The notes beneath the pieces are model-generated. The model saw only the letters and a program-made list of their open reading frames with translations, did not search any database and was not told the origin of the DNA. A program made the position numbers and the translations under genes. Below are positions 8,871-18,625 of a stretch of 64,000 nt of DNA, one piece after another (positions within the stretch are counted from its first letter, which is position 1; the number at the start of each line of letters is the position of its first letter). Location: the NCBI RefSeq assembly GCF_021555175.1, contig NZ_JAKGRW010000047.1:1-64000 (forward strand), written 5' to 3'. The stretch comes from Nocardioides alcanivorans. Lineage in GTDB: Bacteria; Actinomycetota; Actinomycetes; Propionibacteriales; Nocardioidaceae.

Positions 8871-10025
8871 TCACTGTCCCATCAGTTCATCGAGCGAGTG
8901 CGCAACCCGAACCCGCACCGGCGGGGCGGACTTCACGCTCTTGGGTCCGCGCACGTTGACCCCGCTGGAGGGTGACAGCGAGCAACCGGCCTCGAGGTTG
9001 AACTCCTCCCCTTCCGAGGTGTCGACTCCCTCGCGGGGCTGGGTCTTCCCATAACCGGAGGTGCAGGGCAGCGGGTCGAAGTACGTCTGGGCGAGCCCCA
9101 TGTTGAGCCCCTTGGAGGAGTTGATCGCCCATCCGATGCTGAAGGCCTCCGGCATCCGGATCATGGCGTCCTCCACACCGGAGGCGTTGATCCCGAAGAC
9201 CTGGGCCGGGGTGACCAGGTTGGCCATCAGCGCCCCGAGCGGGCCGCCGACCTCCTGGATCACCTTCTGGAACTCGCGAGCAGTGGCAGGGGTGCTGCGG
9301 ATCAGCTCGCGGAAGTCGGCGTCCGAACTGCGCAACGTCGACGCCAGCAACGACAGGTCCCGGCTGAACCCACGGATGCTCTCCTGCGCGGCCAGCTGCG
9401 TGTCGAGCACCTGGCCGGAGTTGCGGATGAGCGAAGAGGTGACCAGGAAGTTGACCTCGGCGGCCTCGGCGAAGTCCTGGAGCGTCGTGTTCATCTGTCG
9501 CAGCGGCCCAGCACCGTCGCGGGTCCACTCATAGGTCTCGTCGATGACGGTGGCCAGGTCGTCGCGCGGCACCGACCCCACGAAATCACGGCCGCTGCGC
9601 AACAACTCGTCGATCCTGGGCGGCAGCTGGGCGTCACGCGCATCGAGGTGGTCGCCCGCGACCAGGTGGTCGTCGGAGCCTTCTCCACGCAAGTCGAGAT
9701 ACTGCTCGCCGATCGCGGAGCGGTTGGCCACCACGACCTGCACGTCGTCAGGGATCGGCGGCGCGTCGCCCTCGATCCGGAGCACCACCTCGACCCCGTC
9801 CGGAGTGGCCCGCAGGTCGTCGATGCGACCCACGGGCACACCCCGGTAGGTGACCTCTCCGTTCTCGAAGAGGCCACCGGCCTCGGTCAGGGAAACCGAG
9901 ACCCGGTAGTCGCCGCCGAACGAGCCGACACCGAGGTACCTGACCGACAGGAATCCGGCGGCGAGAACCGAGACGATCACGAACGCAACCAGCTTGTATC
10001 TCACGCTGCGACTCAACACGGTCAC
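8871..10025 (-). CDS. mceF: Mce family protein F
   Basis: 384-residue MCE protein. One N-terminal transmembrane helix (LVAFVIVSVLAAGFLSVRY), then the MlaD/MCE fold at about residues 38-115 (GLFENGEVTYRGVPVGRIDDL), then a helical region. Six such proteins assemble a tunnel that passes lipids or steroids across the actinobacterial envelope to the YrbE permeases. GTG 10025 overlaps the mceE stop by 4 bp (GTGA). Sixth and last MCE subunit of the operon. The substrate cannot be read from sequence. Confidence 0.9.
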   Translation of the reverse strand: MTVLSRSVRYKLVAFVIVSVLAAGFLSVRYLGVGSFGGDYRVSVSLTEAGGLFENGEVTYRGVPVGRIDDLRATPDGVEVVLRIEGDAPPIPDDVQVVVANRSAIGEQYLDLRGEGSDDHLVAGDHLDARDAQLPPRIDELLRSGRDFVGSVPRDDLATVIDETYEWTRDGAGPLRQMNTTLQDFAEAAEVNFLVTSSLIRNSGQVLDTQLAAQESIRGFSRDLSLLASTLRSSDADFRELIRSTPATAREFQKVIQEVGGPLGALMANLVTPAQVFGINASGVEDAMIRMPEAFSIGWAINSSKGLNMGLAQTYFDPLPCTSGYGKTQPREGVDTSEGEEFNLEAGCSLSPSSGVNVRGPKSVKSAPPVRVRVAHSLDELMGQ

Positions 10026-11326
10026 TCACCTCCTTCCACGGTCACCGACGGGTCGGCATGGGGGAGGGTGGCAGATGGCGACGACGTCTGGGAGTCCGAA
10101 GGACTGGCCGGAACGGTGATGCTCGGCGACGGGATCCCCGGCACCGCCGTGTCGGTCGGGGTCAGGAACGTGGGCGACGGGGTGGGCGACTCACTCTGCT
10201 CCTCGCCGGGATCCGTCCCGAGTTCGGGATGGTCCTCCCACTGCAGTCCCGGCGCCAGGGATGGACCACGTGGGGCGGTACGTCGCCCCGCAGTCGTCGA
10301 GCCCGGCTGTGGCCAGGCGCAGGCGAGGGCCGCGCAGTTGTCGGGAGTCTGGAAGTTGGTGGTGACGAAGACGTTGAAGTAGTCGCCCTTGATGGCCTCG
10401 AGCACCGCGTCCGGGAAGGGGTAGGTCAACAGGATCTGGAGCGCGTTGGGCAGGTCGGATCCGGCCTTCGCCAGTTGGTCGAGGATCGGTTCGAGCGCCT
10501 TGAGGTCGGCGACGATGTCGTCCTGCGCGGCGTCGAGCGTGTCAACGGTGACGGCGGAGAGCCGGTCGAGCGCCGTGAGCATCTGGACCAGACCCTTGCG
10601 TTGGTCGACGAGCACCTGCATGCCCGGGCTCAGCTCCTCCAGAGCGGTCACGATCTTGTCCTTGTCGTTCTCGAGGGTGGCGCCGAGGCGATCGAGCCCG
10701 TCGAGGGTCGCGGTCAGTGCTTCCTTGCGCTCGTCGAGGCCGCCGACGAAGGCGTTGAGCTCACGCAGGAACCCCTTGATCTCCTCCGGTCGCCCGGCCG
10801 AGACCGCCTGCAGCTCGCGGGAGATGGTCTGGAACTGCTCCACCCCTCCCCCGTTGAGCACCAGCGAGAGCGATCCGAGAACCTGCTCGACCTCCGCTGC
10901 CTGCGAGGTGCCGGCCACGCCGATGTGCTCACCGTCCCCGAGGCCGCTGCCGCCACGGACGGCATCGGCGGGACGCACCAGGGCGACGTACTTCTCACCG
11001 AGCAGCGAGGTCTGCTGCAGTCGGGCGGTGGTGCCCGCGGGCAGCTCGGCGTCGCTGTTGACGGTGAGCTCGACCCGGGCGCTGCGGCCGTCGCCGTTGA
11101 GGGAGATCCGCGAGACCTGACCTACCTCGACGTTGTCGACCTTGACGCTCGACTGCGGCACCAGGTCGAGCACGTCGGTGAAGTCGGCGGTGATCTTGAT
11201 GGGACTGTCACCGAGGTCGGCGCCGCCGGGCAGGTCGGTGTCATAGACACCGCCGCCCAACAGCCCGCAGCCGGAGAGGGCCAGGCTCAGCGCGATGCCG
11301 CCGCCGAGGATCCGCACGCGCCTCAT
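10022..11326 (-). CDS. mceE: Mce family lipoprotein E (LprK-like)
   Basis: 434-residue lipoprotein subunit of the Mce complex, with a signal peptide and lipobox LSGC (ALSLALSGCGLL). The MCE domain follows (VPQSSVKVDNVEVGQVSRI), then a long helical region and a Pro/Ser/Thr-rich tail. Being the lipoprotein and fifth in order matches MceE/LprK of other clusters. ATG 11326 overlaps the corrected mceD stop (TGATG). The operon order upstream is ATPase-YrbE-A, YrbE-B, mceA-D. Confidence 0.9.
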   Translation of the reverse strand: MRRVRILGGGIALSLALSGCGLLGGGVYDTDLPGGADLGDSPIKITADFTDVLDLVPQSSVKVDNVEVGQVSRISLNGDGRSARVELTVNSDAELPAGTTARLQQTSLLGEKYVALVRPADAVRGGSGLGDGEHIGVAGTSQAAEVEQVLGSLSLVLNGGGVEQFQTISRELQAVSAGRPEEIKGFLRELNAFVGGLDERKEALTATLDGLDRLGATLENDKDKIVTALEELSPGMQVLVDQRKGLVQMLTALDRLSAVTVDTLDAAQDDIVADLKALEPILDQLAKAGSDLPNALQILLTYPFPDAVLEAIKGDYFNVFVTTNFQTPDNCAALACAWPQPGSTTAGRRTAPRGPSLAPGLQWEDHPELGTDPGEEQSESPTPSPTFLTPTDTAVPGIPSPSITVPASPSDSQTSSPSATLPHADPSVTVEGGE

Positions 11327-12359
11327 CACTCCCCTCCCCGTCGAGCATCACCGGCGGGGCGTCGGGCGAGGTGCGGGCAGTGAGCCCGTCCTTGCTCCAC
11401 AGGGTGATCTCGTTGAGGTTGCCACGACCGTCCACGGTGTTGGTCTTGGGGTTGTAGGCCTGGATGAAGTTCTGCAGCAGCAACGGGATCAACCGCACCG
11501 ACTCCTCGAGCGACTCCCGCTGCCGGGTGAGCACCTTGGTGGGTCCGTTGAGCTTCTTCACGCTGGTGCGCAGGTGGTCGCGGTTCTCGGCGATGAAGTC
11601 GTCGAGCACCACGAAGGCGTCGGCGAGGTTGGCTGTCGCCTCGGCCAGCTCATCCCGGTCGGCAGCGAGATACTCCGTGACGGTCGCGAAGCGCCGGTTC
11701 ATCGCTGCGACGTCGCCGTCATTGGCCTTGAGCATGGAATTGAACTCCTCGAGATTCGCCAGCGTGGCGAAGAAGTCGTCGTCGATGCCCGACAGCGTCG
11801 ACGATGCCTTGCCGAACTCGCGCAGCATCTGGTTGAGCCCGGCACCTTGGCCGTCGAGGTTGTCAGCTGCCACCGACAGCAGCCGCGAGAGCGCACCGTT
11901 GGCGTTGGCCCCACGTGGGCCGAGCTTCTCGCTGACGTCGATCATGCTCCGATAGAGATCGTCGATCTCCACGGGCACAGCCGTGCGATCGGCACTGATC
12001 TCCGTGCCGTCCTTGATCGACGGCCCGCCCGTCCACGGTTCGGTGAGCTGGACGAAGCGGTCGCTCACGACGGTGGGCGCCACGATCACCGCGGCCGTGT
12101 CGGGGTCGACCTTCTGCCCGGGCTCGAGCTCCATCACCACCCGCACCTGACCGCCGTCCGGTTCCACCTCGGTCACGTGGCCGACGGGTACGCCGAGGAT
12201 CTGAACGTCGTTGCCCGGATAAAGGCCGACGGTGGCCGGGAAGAGCGCCGAGATCTCGGTGCCCTCCTCGGCCAGCAGCGTCTGGCTGGCGGTCAGACCG
12301 CCGGCGACGACTACGAGGGCAGCGACCGCGCTGGTGCGCAGGAGGCGGGACTTCATCAT
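11326..12359 (-). CDS. mceD: Mce family protein D (frameshifted at C-terminus)
   Basis: MCE protein with an N-terminal membrane segment (AVAALVVVAGGLTASQTLL) and MCE domain (LYPGNDVQILGVPVGHVTEV). ATG 12359 overlaps the mceC stop (ATGA). As written the frame continues about 28 residues into mceE and stops at 11241. One extra C in either run at 11331-11334 or 11336-11339 gives the ending LDGEGE and a stop that shares its A with the mceE ATG, which is the spacing used throughout this operon (344 aa). Confidence 0.85.
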
Positions 12360-13374
12360 CGTCCACCGCCCTTCTTGGGATGGCAGTTGCGGATGACGTC
12401 GTTGTCGAGCAGCGGCGCGAGGTCCTCGTCGAACAGGCCGCACAGGTAGGACTCGATCCAGTGGCCGTTGCCGGTGGCCGAGGCGAGGACCCGGTAGTAG
12501 GGGCCCATCTTCTTCAGCGCCTCCTCGAGGTGGTCCTGGTTGCGCTGCAGGATCTCCGAGACCCGGTCGAGCTTGGCCAACGCCGGCGCGAGCGTCTTCT
12601 CGTTGTCGGCCACGAGCCCCTGGAGCTCGGTGCCGAGCCGCGCGGTGCCGGTGAGCATGGCGTGCACCGCTTCGCGCCGGTTCTCCAGCTCGCCGAGCAG
12701 GTCGGAGCCGTCCTGGATGATCTTGGCGAACTCGTCGTTGCGGTCCTTCAGCGTGCCGGTCACCGACGTGGTGGAGGCCAACAGGCTCGCCAGCTCCTCG
12801 TCGCGGCTGCTGATGGTGCGCGAGAGGGCGCTCAACCCGTCGACCATCTCCCGCACCGACTCGGGGGTGTCCTCGAAGGTCGTCGACAAGACGTTGAGGC
12901 TCTTCTCCAGCTTGGCCGTGTCGATCGCGGTGATCTCGTCGGAGAGGTCGGAGAAGGCAGCGTTGACGTCGTACGGCGTGGTGGTGCGTGCCAGCGGGAT
13001 CCTGCCGTCGAGGTCCTCGCGGCCCTGGGGCGAGAGCGCCAGGTACTTGCGCCCCAGCAGGGTGCGCACCTTGACCGCAGCAGTCGTCTGGTCGCCGACG
13101 TGCACTCCCTTGACCTGGAAGCTGACCACGACGGCGTCCTTCTCGAGCCGCACGTCGGTCACCTCCCCGACCTTGACCCCAGCGACCCGCACCTCGTTGC
13201 CCTCGCGAAGCCCCCGGACTCAGCGAACTCAGCGGTGTAGGTGTCGCCGTTGCCGATCACCGGCAACGAGGACGCGTTGAAGGTCAGCAGGAAGACCGTG
13301 ACCAGCGCGGCGATCCCGCCGAGCGCGATGATCACCTTGTTGCGCTCGGCGAAGGAGAGCGGGTAGCGCGCCAT
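12356..13374 (-). CDS. mceC: Mce family protein C (frameshifted)
   Basis: MCE protein split into two frames. The 5' part (from ATG 13374) holds the membrane helix (VIIALGGIAALVTVFLLTF); the 3' part holds the rest of the MCE domain (RVAGVKVGEVTDV) and the helical region with LSTTFEDTPESVREMVDGL. One extra C in the run at 13211-13215 restores SGGLREGNEVRVAGVKVG and a 339-residue product. The start overlaps the mceB stop by one base (TGATG) and the stop overlaps mceD by 4 bp. Confidence 0.85.
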
Positions 13375-14396
13375 CAGCGGCACCTCCCGGCAACCGGCTT
13401 GACTCCGAGGTCGCCCATGTAGCCCTCAGGCATCGGGATCCGCCCTTCGATCGAACAGAGATAGAAGTTGATCCACGAGCCGTAGCTCGCGGTGCGGCCG
13501 ATCCGGTCGAACTTCACCGGAAGGGTCGTGAAGAACGTGTCGAGCACGTCCTCGGAGTCCGCGAGGTTGCCCGACAGTTGGCCGAGCGCGTCGATGTTGC
13601 CCTTGAGCGGCTTGCGGGTGTCGGCCAGCAGGGTGGAGACGCTGTCGGTGAGGTCACCGAGTCCGTCCAGGGTCGATCCGATGACCTCGCGGTCCTCAGC
13701 CAGGCCACTGACGAGCTGCTGCATGGTGGTCAAGGTGGTGGAGAGGTCGTCGGAGCGGGTGTCGATCGTCTCCAGCACGGTGCTCAGCGATCCGATGAGG
13801 TCTCCGATCACCTGGTCGCGATCGGCCAACGTCGAGGTGAGGCTGGCGGTGCTGCGCAGCAATCCCTCGACGGTGGCGTCCTCGCCCTGGAAGACCGCGA
13901 TGATCTGGCCGCTGAGGGCGTTGATGTCCTTGGCGTCGAGCATCCGCAGCAGCGGCTGGAAACCGTTGAAGAGCACGGTGAGATCGAGCGCTGGCCGGGT
14001 CTCGCCGAGCTCGAAGGTGTGGCCCTCCTCCAGTGCCGGGGCGGCCTGTGCGGGCGGCTCGAGGGAGACGTAGCGCTGGCCCACGAGGTTGCGGAAGCGC
14101 AGCTCCACACTGGTGCCCTGCTCCATCGGCACGTCGTCGCTGACGGTGAAGGTGACCTCGGCCTCGCTGTCGTTGCGCACCTCGACCCCGCTGACGGTGC
14201 CGACGCGGACTCCGCTCATTCGCACGTCGTCGCCCTTGTTGAGGCTGGTGGCGTCGGTGAAGATCGCGGTGAACTCACGGTTGGCGTCACCCTTGCTGTT
14301 GAGGATGGTGGCGCCGAGCGCAGCGGTGGCCAGCACCGTGACGATCGTGAAGACCAGGCTCTTGGCGGTCAGCCCGACCAGTGGGGAGATCTTCAT
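13374..14396 (-). CDS. mceB: Mce family protein B
   Basis: 340-residue MCE subunit. N-terminal transmembrane helix (SLVFTIVTVLATAALGATIL), MCE domain (LNKGDDVRMSGVRVGTVSGV, LVGQRYVSLEP), then a helical region and the C-terminal segment GSWINFYLCSIEGRI common in MceB/C proteins. ATG 14396 overlaps the mceA stop by 4 bp. Intact in this sequence. Part of the hexameric lipid-transfer channel. Confidence 0.92.
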   Translation of the reverse strand: MKISPLVGLTAKSLVFTIVTVLATAALGATILNSKGDANREFTAIFTDATSLNKGDDVRMSGVRVGTVSGVEVRNDSEAEVTFTVSDDVPMEQGTSVELRFRNLVGQRYVSLEPPAQAAPALEEGHTFELGETRPALDLTVLFNGFQPLLRMLDAKDINALSGQIIAVFQGEDATVEGLLRSTASLTSTLADRDQVIGDLIGSLSTVLETIDTRSDDLSTTLTTMQQLVSGLAEDREVIGSTLDGLGDLTDSVSTLLADTRKPLKGNIDALGQLSGNLADSEDVLDTFFTTLPVKFDRIGRTASYGSWINFYLCSIEGRIPMPEGYMGDLGVKPVAGRCR

Positions 14397-15727
14397 CGGA
14401 TGCTCACCTCCGCGTTGCGCAGCACCGGACCGACCAGCAGGCTGGCCCAGTCGGGGTACTCCTCGGGCTCCACGCCGACGGTGGGTGCCATCAGCTCGGC
14501 GATCAGCCTGTTCTCCGACGGCGAGTTGGCCTGGCCGAGTCCGGCGGCAGCCAGCTGGTCGCGCAGCACGTTGCCCGGCGGCGGGGCGATCGGCTCGGGC
14601 ACCTCCCGCTTCGGTGCCACCGTCTCGTCGCCGAGCACGGCCCCGCGGGAGCGGTTCTGCCCGGTGACGTAGGGGCAGCTCTTCTTGCCGTCGGTGGCGA
14701 AGCGCGGCTTGTCCTTGCCGGCGACGTACTTGCCGCGCGAGGCCACCACGTTGAGCTTGACGTGGATGCCGGGCTCGTCAGTGCCCTTGCCGAGGTTGCG
14801 CTCCATCTCGGGGATGAACTTGCGCGCCGACTCCAGCAGGCACGGGAACTGCGAGGCGTACGGCGACACGGCCTTCAGAGCGCGCCGGCTCTCCTTGGAG
14901 AGCACCACGATCGTCGACTGGTTGTCGCGCATCCAGCCGGTGGTGTCATCGGCAGCGCCGACGACGGAGGCGAAGAGGGTGCTGAGCTTGGTCTGCTCAT
15001 CGACGAGGGTCCGGTTGGTGACGGCCAGTGACTCCACCGCCTCAAGCAGGTCGGGAGCGGCGTCGGCATACACCTCGGTCACCTGGGCGAACTTGCCGAG
15101 GTTGGTGGCCATCTCGGGCACGAGTGGGTTGAGCTTGGCGAAGTAGGCCTCCCAGGCGCTCATCGTGTCGCCGAGGGACTCGCCCTGGTCGCGCAGCATC
15201 TGCACGGTCTCGCCGAGGGCCGCGGAGAGCTTGTCTGGCTTGATCGCCTGGAGCATCGGGAGCAGTTCGTCGAAGACCTCCTGGAGCTCGACGGCCTCGG
15301 TCGAGTCGTCCTCGACGATGACGTCGCCCTCCTCCAGTCCCTGCCCGCTGCGATCGGTGGCGACCAGGGCGACGTACCGCTCCCCGAAGAGGGTCTTCGG
15401 CAGCAGCCGGGCGACGGTCTCCGGTGAGAGGTCGCGGGCGACGTCGGGGTCCAGCGCCAGGGTCACGTCGGCCCCGGTGGCGGTGGCGTCGATGGACTTC
15501 ACCCGGCCCACCGGCACGCCGCGGAGCTTCACGTCGGAACCCTTCTGCAGCGCGTTGCCGATCTTGCCGGTCTGCAAGGTCACCTCGATGCGATCGCTGA
15601 AGGTCTGGTTGTAGGCGGCCAGGGCCCCGGCGAGCAGCGCCAGGATGATCAGGCCGTAGCCGGCGCCGAGCAGCAGGTCGGGCCAGCGCCGTTCGCGCTT
15701 GAGCTGGCGACGCTTGGGCGCGCTCAT
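14393..15727 (-). CDS. mceA: Mce family protein A
   Basis: 444-residue MCE subunit. ATG 15727 (MSAPKRRQLKRERRW) overlaps the YrbE-B stop by 4 bp and is preferred over the in-frame start 33 bp upstream, inside the permease gene. A transmembrane helix (LLLGAGYGLIILALLAGALAA) is followed by the MCE domain (ALQKGSDVKLRGVPVGRVKSI, LFGERYVALVA), a long helical region with FPCLLESARKFIPEMERNL, and a C-terminal extension. First of six MCE proteins. Intact. Confidence 0.92.
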   Translation of the reverse strand: MSAPKRRQLKRERRWPDLLLGAGYGLIILALLAGALAAYNQTFSDRIEVTLQTGKIGNALQKGSDVKLRGVPVGRVKSIDATATGADVTLALDPDVARDLSPETVARLLPKTLFGERYVALVATDRSGQGLEEGDVIVEDDSTEAVELQEVFDELLPMLQAIKPDKLSAALGETVQMLRDQGESLGDTMSAWEAYFAKLNPLVPEMATNLGKFAQVTEVYADAAPDLLEAVESLAVTNRTLVDEQTKLSTLFASVVGAADDTTGWMRDNQSTIVVLSKESRRALKAVSPYASQFPCLLESARKFIPEMERNLGKGTDEPGIHVKLNVVASRGKYVAGKDKPRFATDGKKSCPYVTGQNRSRGAVLGDETVAPKREVPEPIAPPPGNVLRDQLAAAGLGQANSPSENRLIAELMAPTVGVEPEEYPDWASLLVGPVLRNAEVSIR

Positions 15728-16560
15728 CCGGCGATCCTCACGGTCGTGGTCGTCCCCCACAGCGCCATGGAGAGCACCAGGTCGAGCACTGCGACGGTGA
15801 CGATGCTGCGGCGTACGGCGGCGCCCACCGCCACGCCGACGCCGGCGGGCCCGCCCTTGGCCATGAAGCCCAGGCGGCAGTGGATCAGGATGATCAGCAC
15901 CGCGAAGATCAGCACCTTCACGAACGACAGCAGGATGTCGATCGGTGGGAGGAAGAGGTTGAAGTAGTGGTCGTAGGTGCCGGCCGACTGGCCGTAGAAA
16001 TAGACCGTGATGAACCGTGACCCGGCGTACGAGGTCAGCAGGCCGATCACATAGAGCGGGATGATCGCGATGAAGCCGGCGACCACGCGGGTGGTGACGA
16101 GATAGGGCACGCTCGGCACCGCCATCGCGGTGAGCGCGTCGACCTCCTCGTTGATCTGCATCGCGCCCAACTGGGCGGTGAAACCGGAGCCGACGGTGGC
16201 CGAGAGGGCCAGGGCCGCCACCAACGGGGCGATCTCACGGGTGTTGAAGTAGGCGGAGATGAAGCCGTTGAGGGTGGCAGTGCCCACCTGGTCGAGCGCG
16301 GCATATCCCTGCATGCCGACGACGGTGCCGACGAAGAGGGTCATCCCGAGCATCACGCCGATGGTGCCGCCGATGACGGCCAGTGCTCCGGAGCCGAAGC
16401 TCACCTCCGAGAGCAGCCGCAGCACTTCCTTCGGATAGCGCACGACGGTGTGGGGGATCCGCACCAGCACAGCGGCGTGGAAGCGGAGGTTTCGACCGAC
16501 GCCGGCGAGCTTGTCGACCTGCGCGTCGACCAGCGGCAGCCGGGGTTCCACGTCAGCCAT
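15724..16560 (-). CDS. yrbEB: YrbE-type ABC permease B (MlaE family)
   Basis: 278-residue integral membrane permease of the MlaE/YrbE family with five or six hydrophobic segments and the family patterns GFISAYFNTREIAPLVAALA and GAMQINEEVDALTAMAV. It pairs with the YrbE-A permease to form the membrane core of the Mce importer, energised by the MceG-type ATPase. It starts right after the stop of the fused ATPase-permease gene and overlaps mceA by 4 bp. Confidence 0.92.
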   Translation of the reverse strand: MADVEPRLPLVDAQVDKLAGVGRNLRFHAAVLVRIPHTVVRYPKEVLRLLSEVSFGSGALAVIGGTIGVMLGMTLFVGTVVGMQGYAALDQVGTATLNGFISAYFNTREIAPLVAALALSATVGSGFTAQLGAMQINEEVDALTAMAVPSVPYLVTTRVVAGFIAIIPLYVIGLLTSYAGSRFITVYFYGQSAGTYDHYFNLFLPPIDILLSFVKVLIFAVLIILIHCRLGFMAKGGPAGVGVAVGAAVRRSIVTVAVLDLVLSMALWGTTTTVRIAG

Positions 16561-16561
16561 G

Positions 16562-18334
16562 TCAGGCCGCCTTCCCGGGGAACAGTTGCAGATAGAGGGT
16601 GGTGATCACGAAGTTGACGAAGAAGAGCAGCAGGAAGGTGATGACCACCGACTGGTTGACGGCGTCGCCCACGCCCTTGGGGCCGGGTGGGGTGTTGAGC
16701 CCGCGGTAGCAGGCGACGACACCAGCGACGAAGCCGAAGATGACGGCCTTGATCTCCCCCACCCACAGGTCCTGGATCTGGGCGAGCGCGGTGAAGCTGG
16801 AGAGGTAGGCGCCCGGGGTGCCGCCCTGGACGACCACGTTGAAGAAGTAGCCGCCGAGCACGCCGACCACCGACACCAGCCCGTTGAGCAGCACGGCCGC
16901 GAAGACGCAGGCGAGCACCCGGGGTACGACGAGGCGTTGCACCGGGTCGATGCCGATCACCCGCATCGCGTCGATCTCGTCGCGGATGCGCCGGGCACCG
17001 AGCTCGGCGCAGATGGCGGCACCACCGGCGCCGGCGATCACGAGGGTGGTGACGATCGGCGCGGCCTGTTGTACGACGGCCAACACGCTGGCAGCGCCAG
17101 TGAACGACTGCGCGCCGATCTGCACGGTCAGGGTGCCGAGCTGCAGCGCGATCACGGCGCCGAACGGGATGGCGACCAGCATGGCCGGCATCCAGGAGAC
17201 GCTGACCACGAACCAGAACTGCTCCAGCACCTCGCGCGCCGAGAAGGGTCGCCGGAAGGTGGCTCGGATCGTGTCGAGGGCCAGGGCGAAGAGGGCGCCG
17301 ATGTTGGTCAGCGCGCGGGTGACGAATCCTCGAGTGGGAACGCGGCGCGCTCGGTCGTGTTCGTCGTCGTCGGCGACGTAGAGCCGCGCTTCGCCGCTGG
17401 TGACGCGTTCGCGATGCCGGGTTCCGCCGGCCCGCGGGATGCCGGTACGGGGCACCAGCTGGCGGGGCAGCACCTCGATGGGACGCGCACCCGCGTGACG
17501 GGTGAGGAGGGCGGTGTCGCCCGGCCCGCCCTCGGGCAGGTCGAAGTCGACCTGGTGGTTGGAGCTGTGGTCGGTCTCCTCGCTCATGCCGATCGGCCCG
17601 TCGGGGTCGCCGCTCATGAACTGGCTGACCACGGGGTGGTCGGTGAGCAGGAACTCCTCGCGGGGGCCGAACATCACCAGCTCGCGGCGATAGAGCATGC
17701 CGAGGTTGTCGGGGAGGGTGCGGGCCAGCTCGATGTTGTGGGTGACGATGAGCATCGTGGTGTCGGTGGCCGCGTTCACCTCCATGAGCAGCTGCGCGAG
17801 GTTGGAGGTGCGCACCGGGTCGAGGCCCGAGTCGGGCTCGTCGATGAGGATGATCTCGGGGTCGGTGACCAGCGCCCGGGCGAGACCGGCACGCTTCTTC
17901 ATGCCGCCGGAGATCTCGCCGGGCAGCTTGTGCTCCTGGCCCAGCAGACCCACCAGCTCGAGGTTGGTGAGCACGATCTCGCGGATCTCCCGCTCCGGCT
18001 TGCGGGTGTGCTCGCGCAGCGGGAAGGCGACGTTGTCATAGACGCTGAGGGATCCGAAGAGGGCGCCGTCCTGGAAGAGCACGCCGAACTTCTTGCGCAG
18101 CTCCAGCCGCTTGGACTCCCGGGAGGAGACCATGTCGACGCCGTCGATGAGGATCTGCCCCTCCTCCGGCTCCAGCAGACCGATCAGCGCCTTGAGGAAG
18201 ACCGACTTGCCCGTGCCCGACGGTCCGAGCAGCGCGGTGATCTCCCCCGGCGGCAGGGTCAGGCTCACGTCGTGCCAGATGTTCTGCCGGCCGAAGCTCT
18301 TGCTCAGGCCGGTGACCTCGACAAGTCCGCCCAT
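16562..18334 (-). CDS. Fused MceG ATPase - YrbE-A permease
   Basis: 590-residue single reading frame. Residues 1 to about 250 are an ABC ATPase of the MceG/MlaF type: Walker A GPSGTGKS at 37-44, signature EISGGMKKRAGLARAL, Walker B ILIDEPDSGLDP, H-loop VTHN. A charged linker of roughly 90 residues follows (including EARLYVADDDEHDRARRVP). The rest is a complete YrbE-A/MlaE permease (LEQFWFVVSVSWMPAML; GAAICAELGARRIRDEIDAM; GVGDAVNQSVVITFLLLFF). The two are normally separate genes; no ATG or GTG occurs in frame in the last 50 residues before the permease domain. ATG 18334 follows an AGGGAG ribosome-binding sequence. Either a real fusion or, less likely, a sequence error that joined two genes. 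Confidence 0.8.
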   Translation of the reverse strand: MGGLVEVTGLSKSFGRQNIWHDVSLTLPPGEITALLGPSGTGKSVFLKALIGLLEPEEGQILIDGVDMVSSRESKRLELRKKFGVLFQDGALFGSLSVYDNVAFPLREHTRKPEREIREIVLTNLELVGLLGQEHKLPGEISGGMKKRAGLARALVTDPEIILIDEPDSGLDPVRTSNLAQLLMEVNAATDTTMLIVTHNIELARTLPDNLGMLYRRELVMFGPREEFLLTDHPVVSQFMSGDPDGPIGMSEETDHSSNHQVDFDLPEGGPGDTALLTRHAGARPIEVLPRQLVPRTGIPRAGGTRHRERVTSGEARLYVADDDEHDRARRVPTRGFVTRALTNIGALFALALDTIRATFRRPFSAREVLEQFWFVVSVSWMPAMLVAIPFGAVIALQLGTLTVQIGAQSFTGAASVLAVVQQAAPIVTTLVIAGAGGAAICAELGARRIRDEIDAMRVIGIDPVQRLVVPRVLACVFAAVLLNGLVSVVGVLGGYFFNVVVQGGTPGAYLSSFTALAQIQDLWVGEIKAVIFGFVAGVVACYRGLNTPPGPKGVGDAVNQSVVITFLLLFFVNFVITTLYLQLFPGKAA

Positions 18335-18386
18335 CGTCTCCCTCTTCTTGGTGACGCCGACACGTCCGAGAAGTGCGGCTGTGGGT

Positions 18387-18412
18387 GGCACCGGTCGCCA
18401 GCGACCGGTGCC
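18387..18412. promoter_or_regulatory. Perfect palindrome upstream of mce operon
   Basis: Two perfect 12-bp arms (GGCACCGGTCGC and its complement) separated by CA, 53 bp upstream of the start codon of the first mce operon gene. It could be an operator for a dimeric repressor or a 5'-leader hairpin. No run of T follows, so it is not a typical terminator. Confidence 0.6.
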
Positions 18413-18494
18413 AGCAGCGACACTAGGTGTGGCGTAGCCCACTGGAGTGGGCTCTCGGCCAGAAATTTCGGTGGCGCCCAAGACAGGTCGAATA

Positions 18495-18516
18495 GTTGTG
18501 ATGCAGTTGACAAGTT
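18495..18516. promoter_or_regulatory. TTGTCA-N6-TGACAA dyad, copy 1 (mce operon / DUF6907)
   Basis: TTGTGA, six bases, TGACAA, followed by GTTT. It lies between the divergent mce operon (start 18334) and DUF6907 gene (start 18626), about 160 bp from the former and 110 bp from the latter. It matches five other intergenic copies in this window (see findings). Confidence 0.55.
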
Positions 18517-18625
18517 TTTGGAGGGCAACAGCCCACAGGGCCAGCTGCATCTGCCTCCGGCCGGCTCGTCGGACCCGCAAACTACATTCGTGTAATTAGC
18601 TCCGTACAACGCAACGAGGTGGGCC

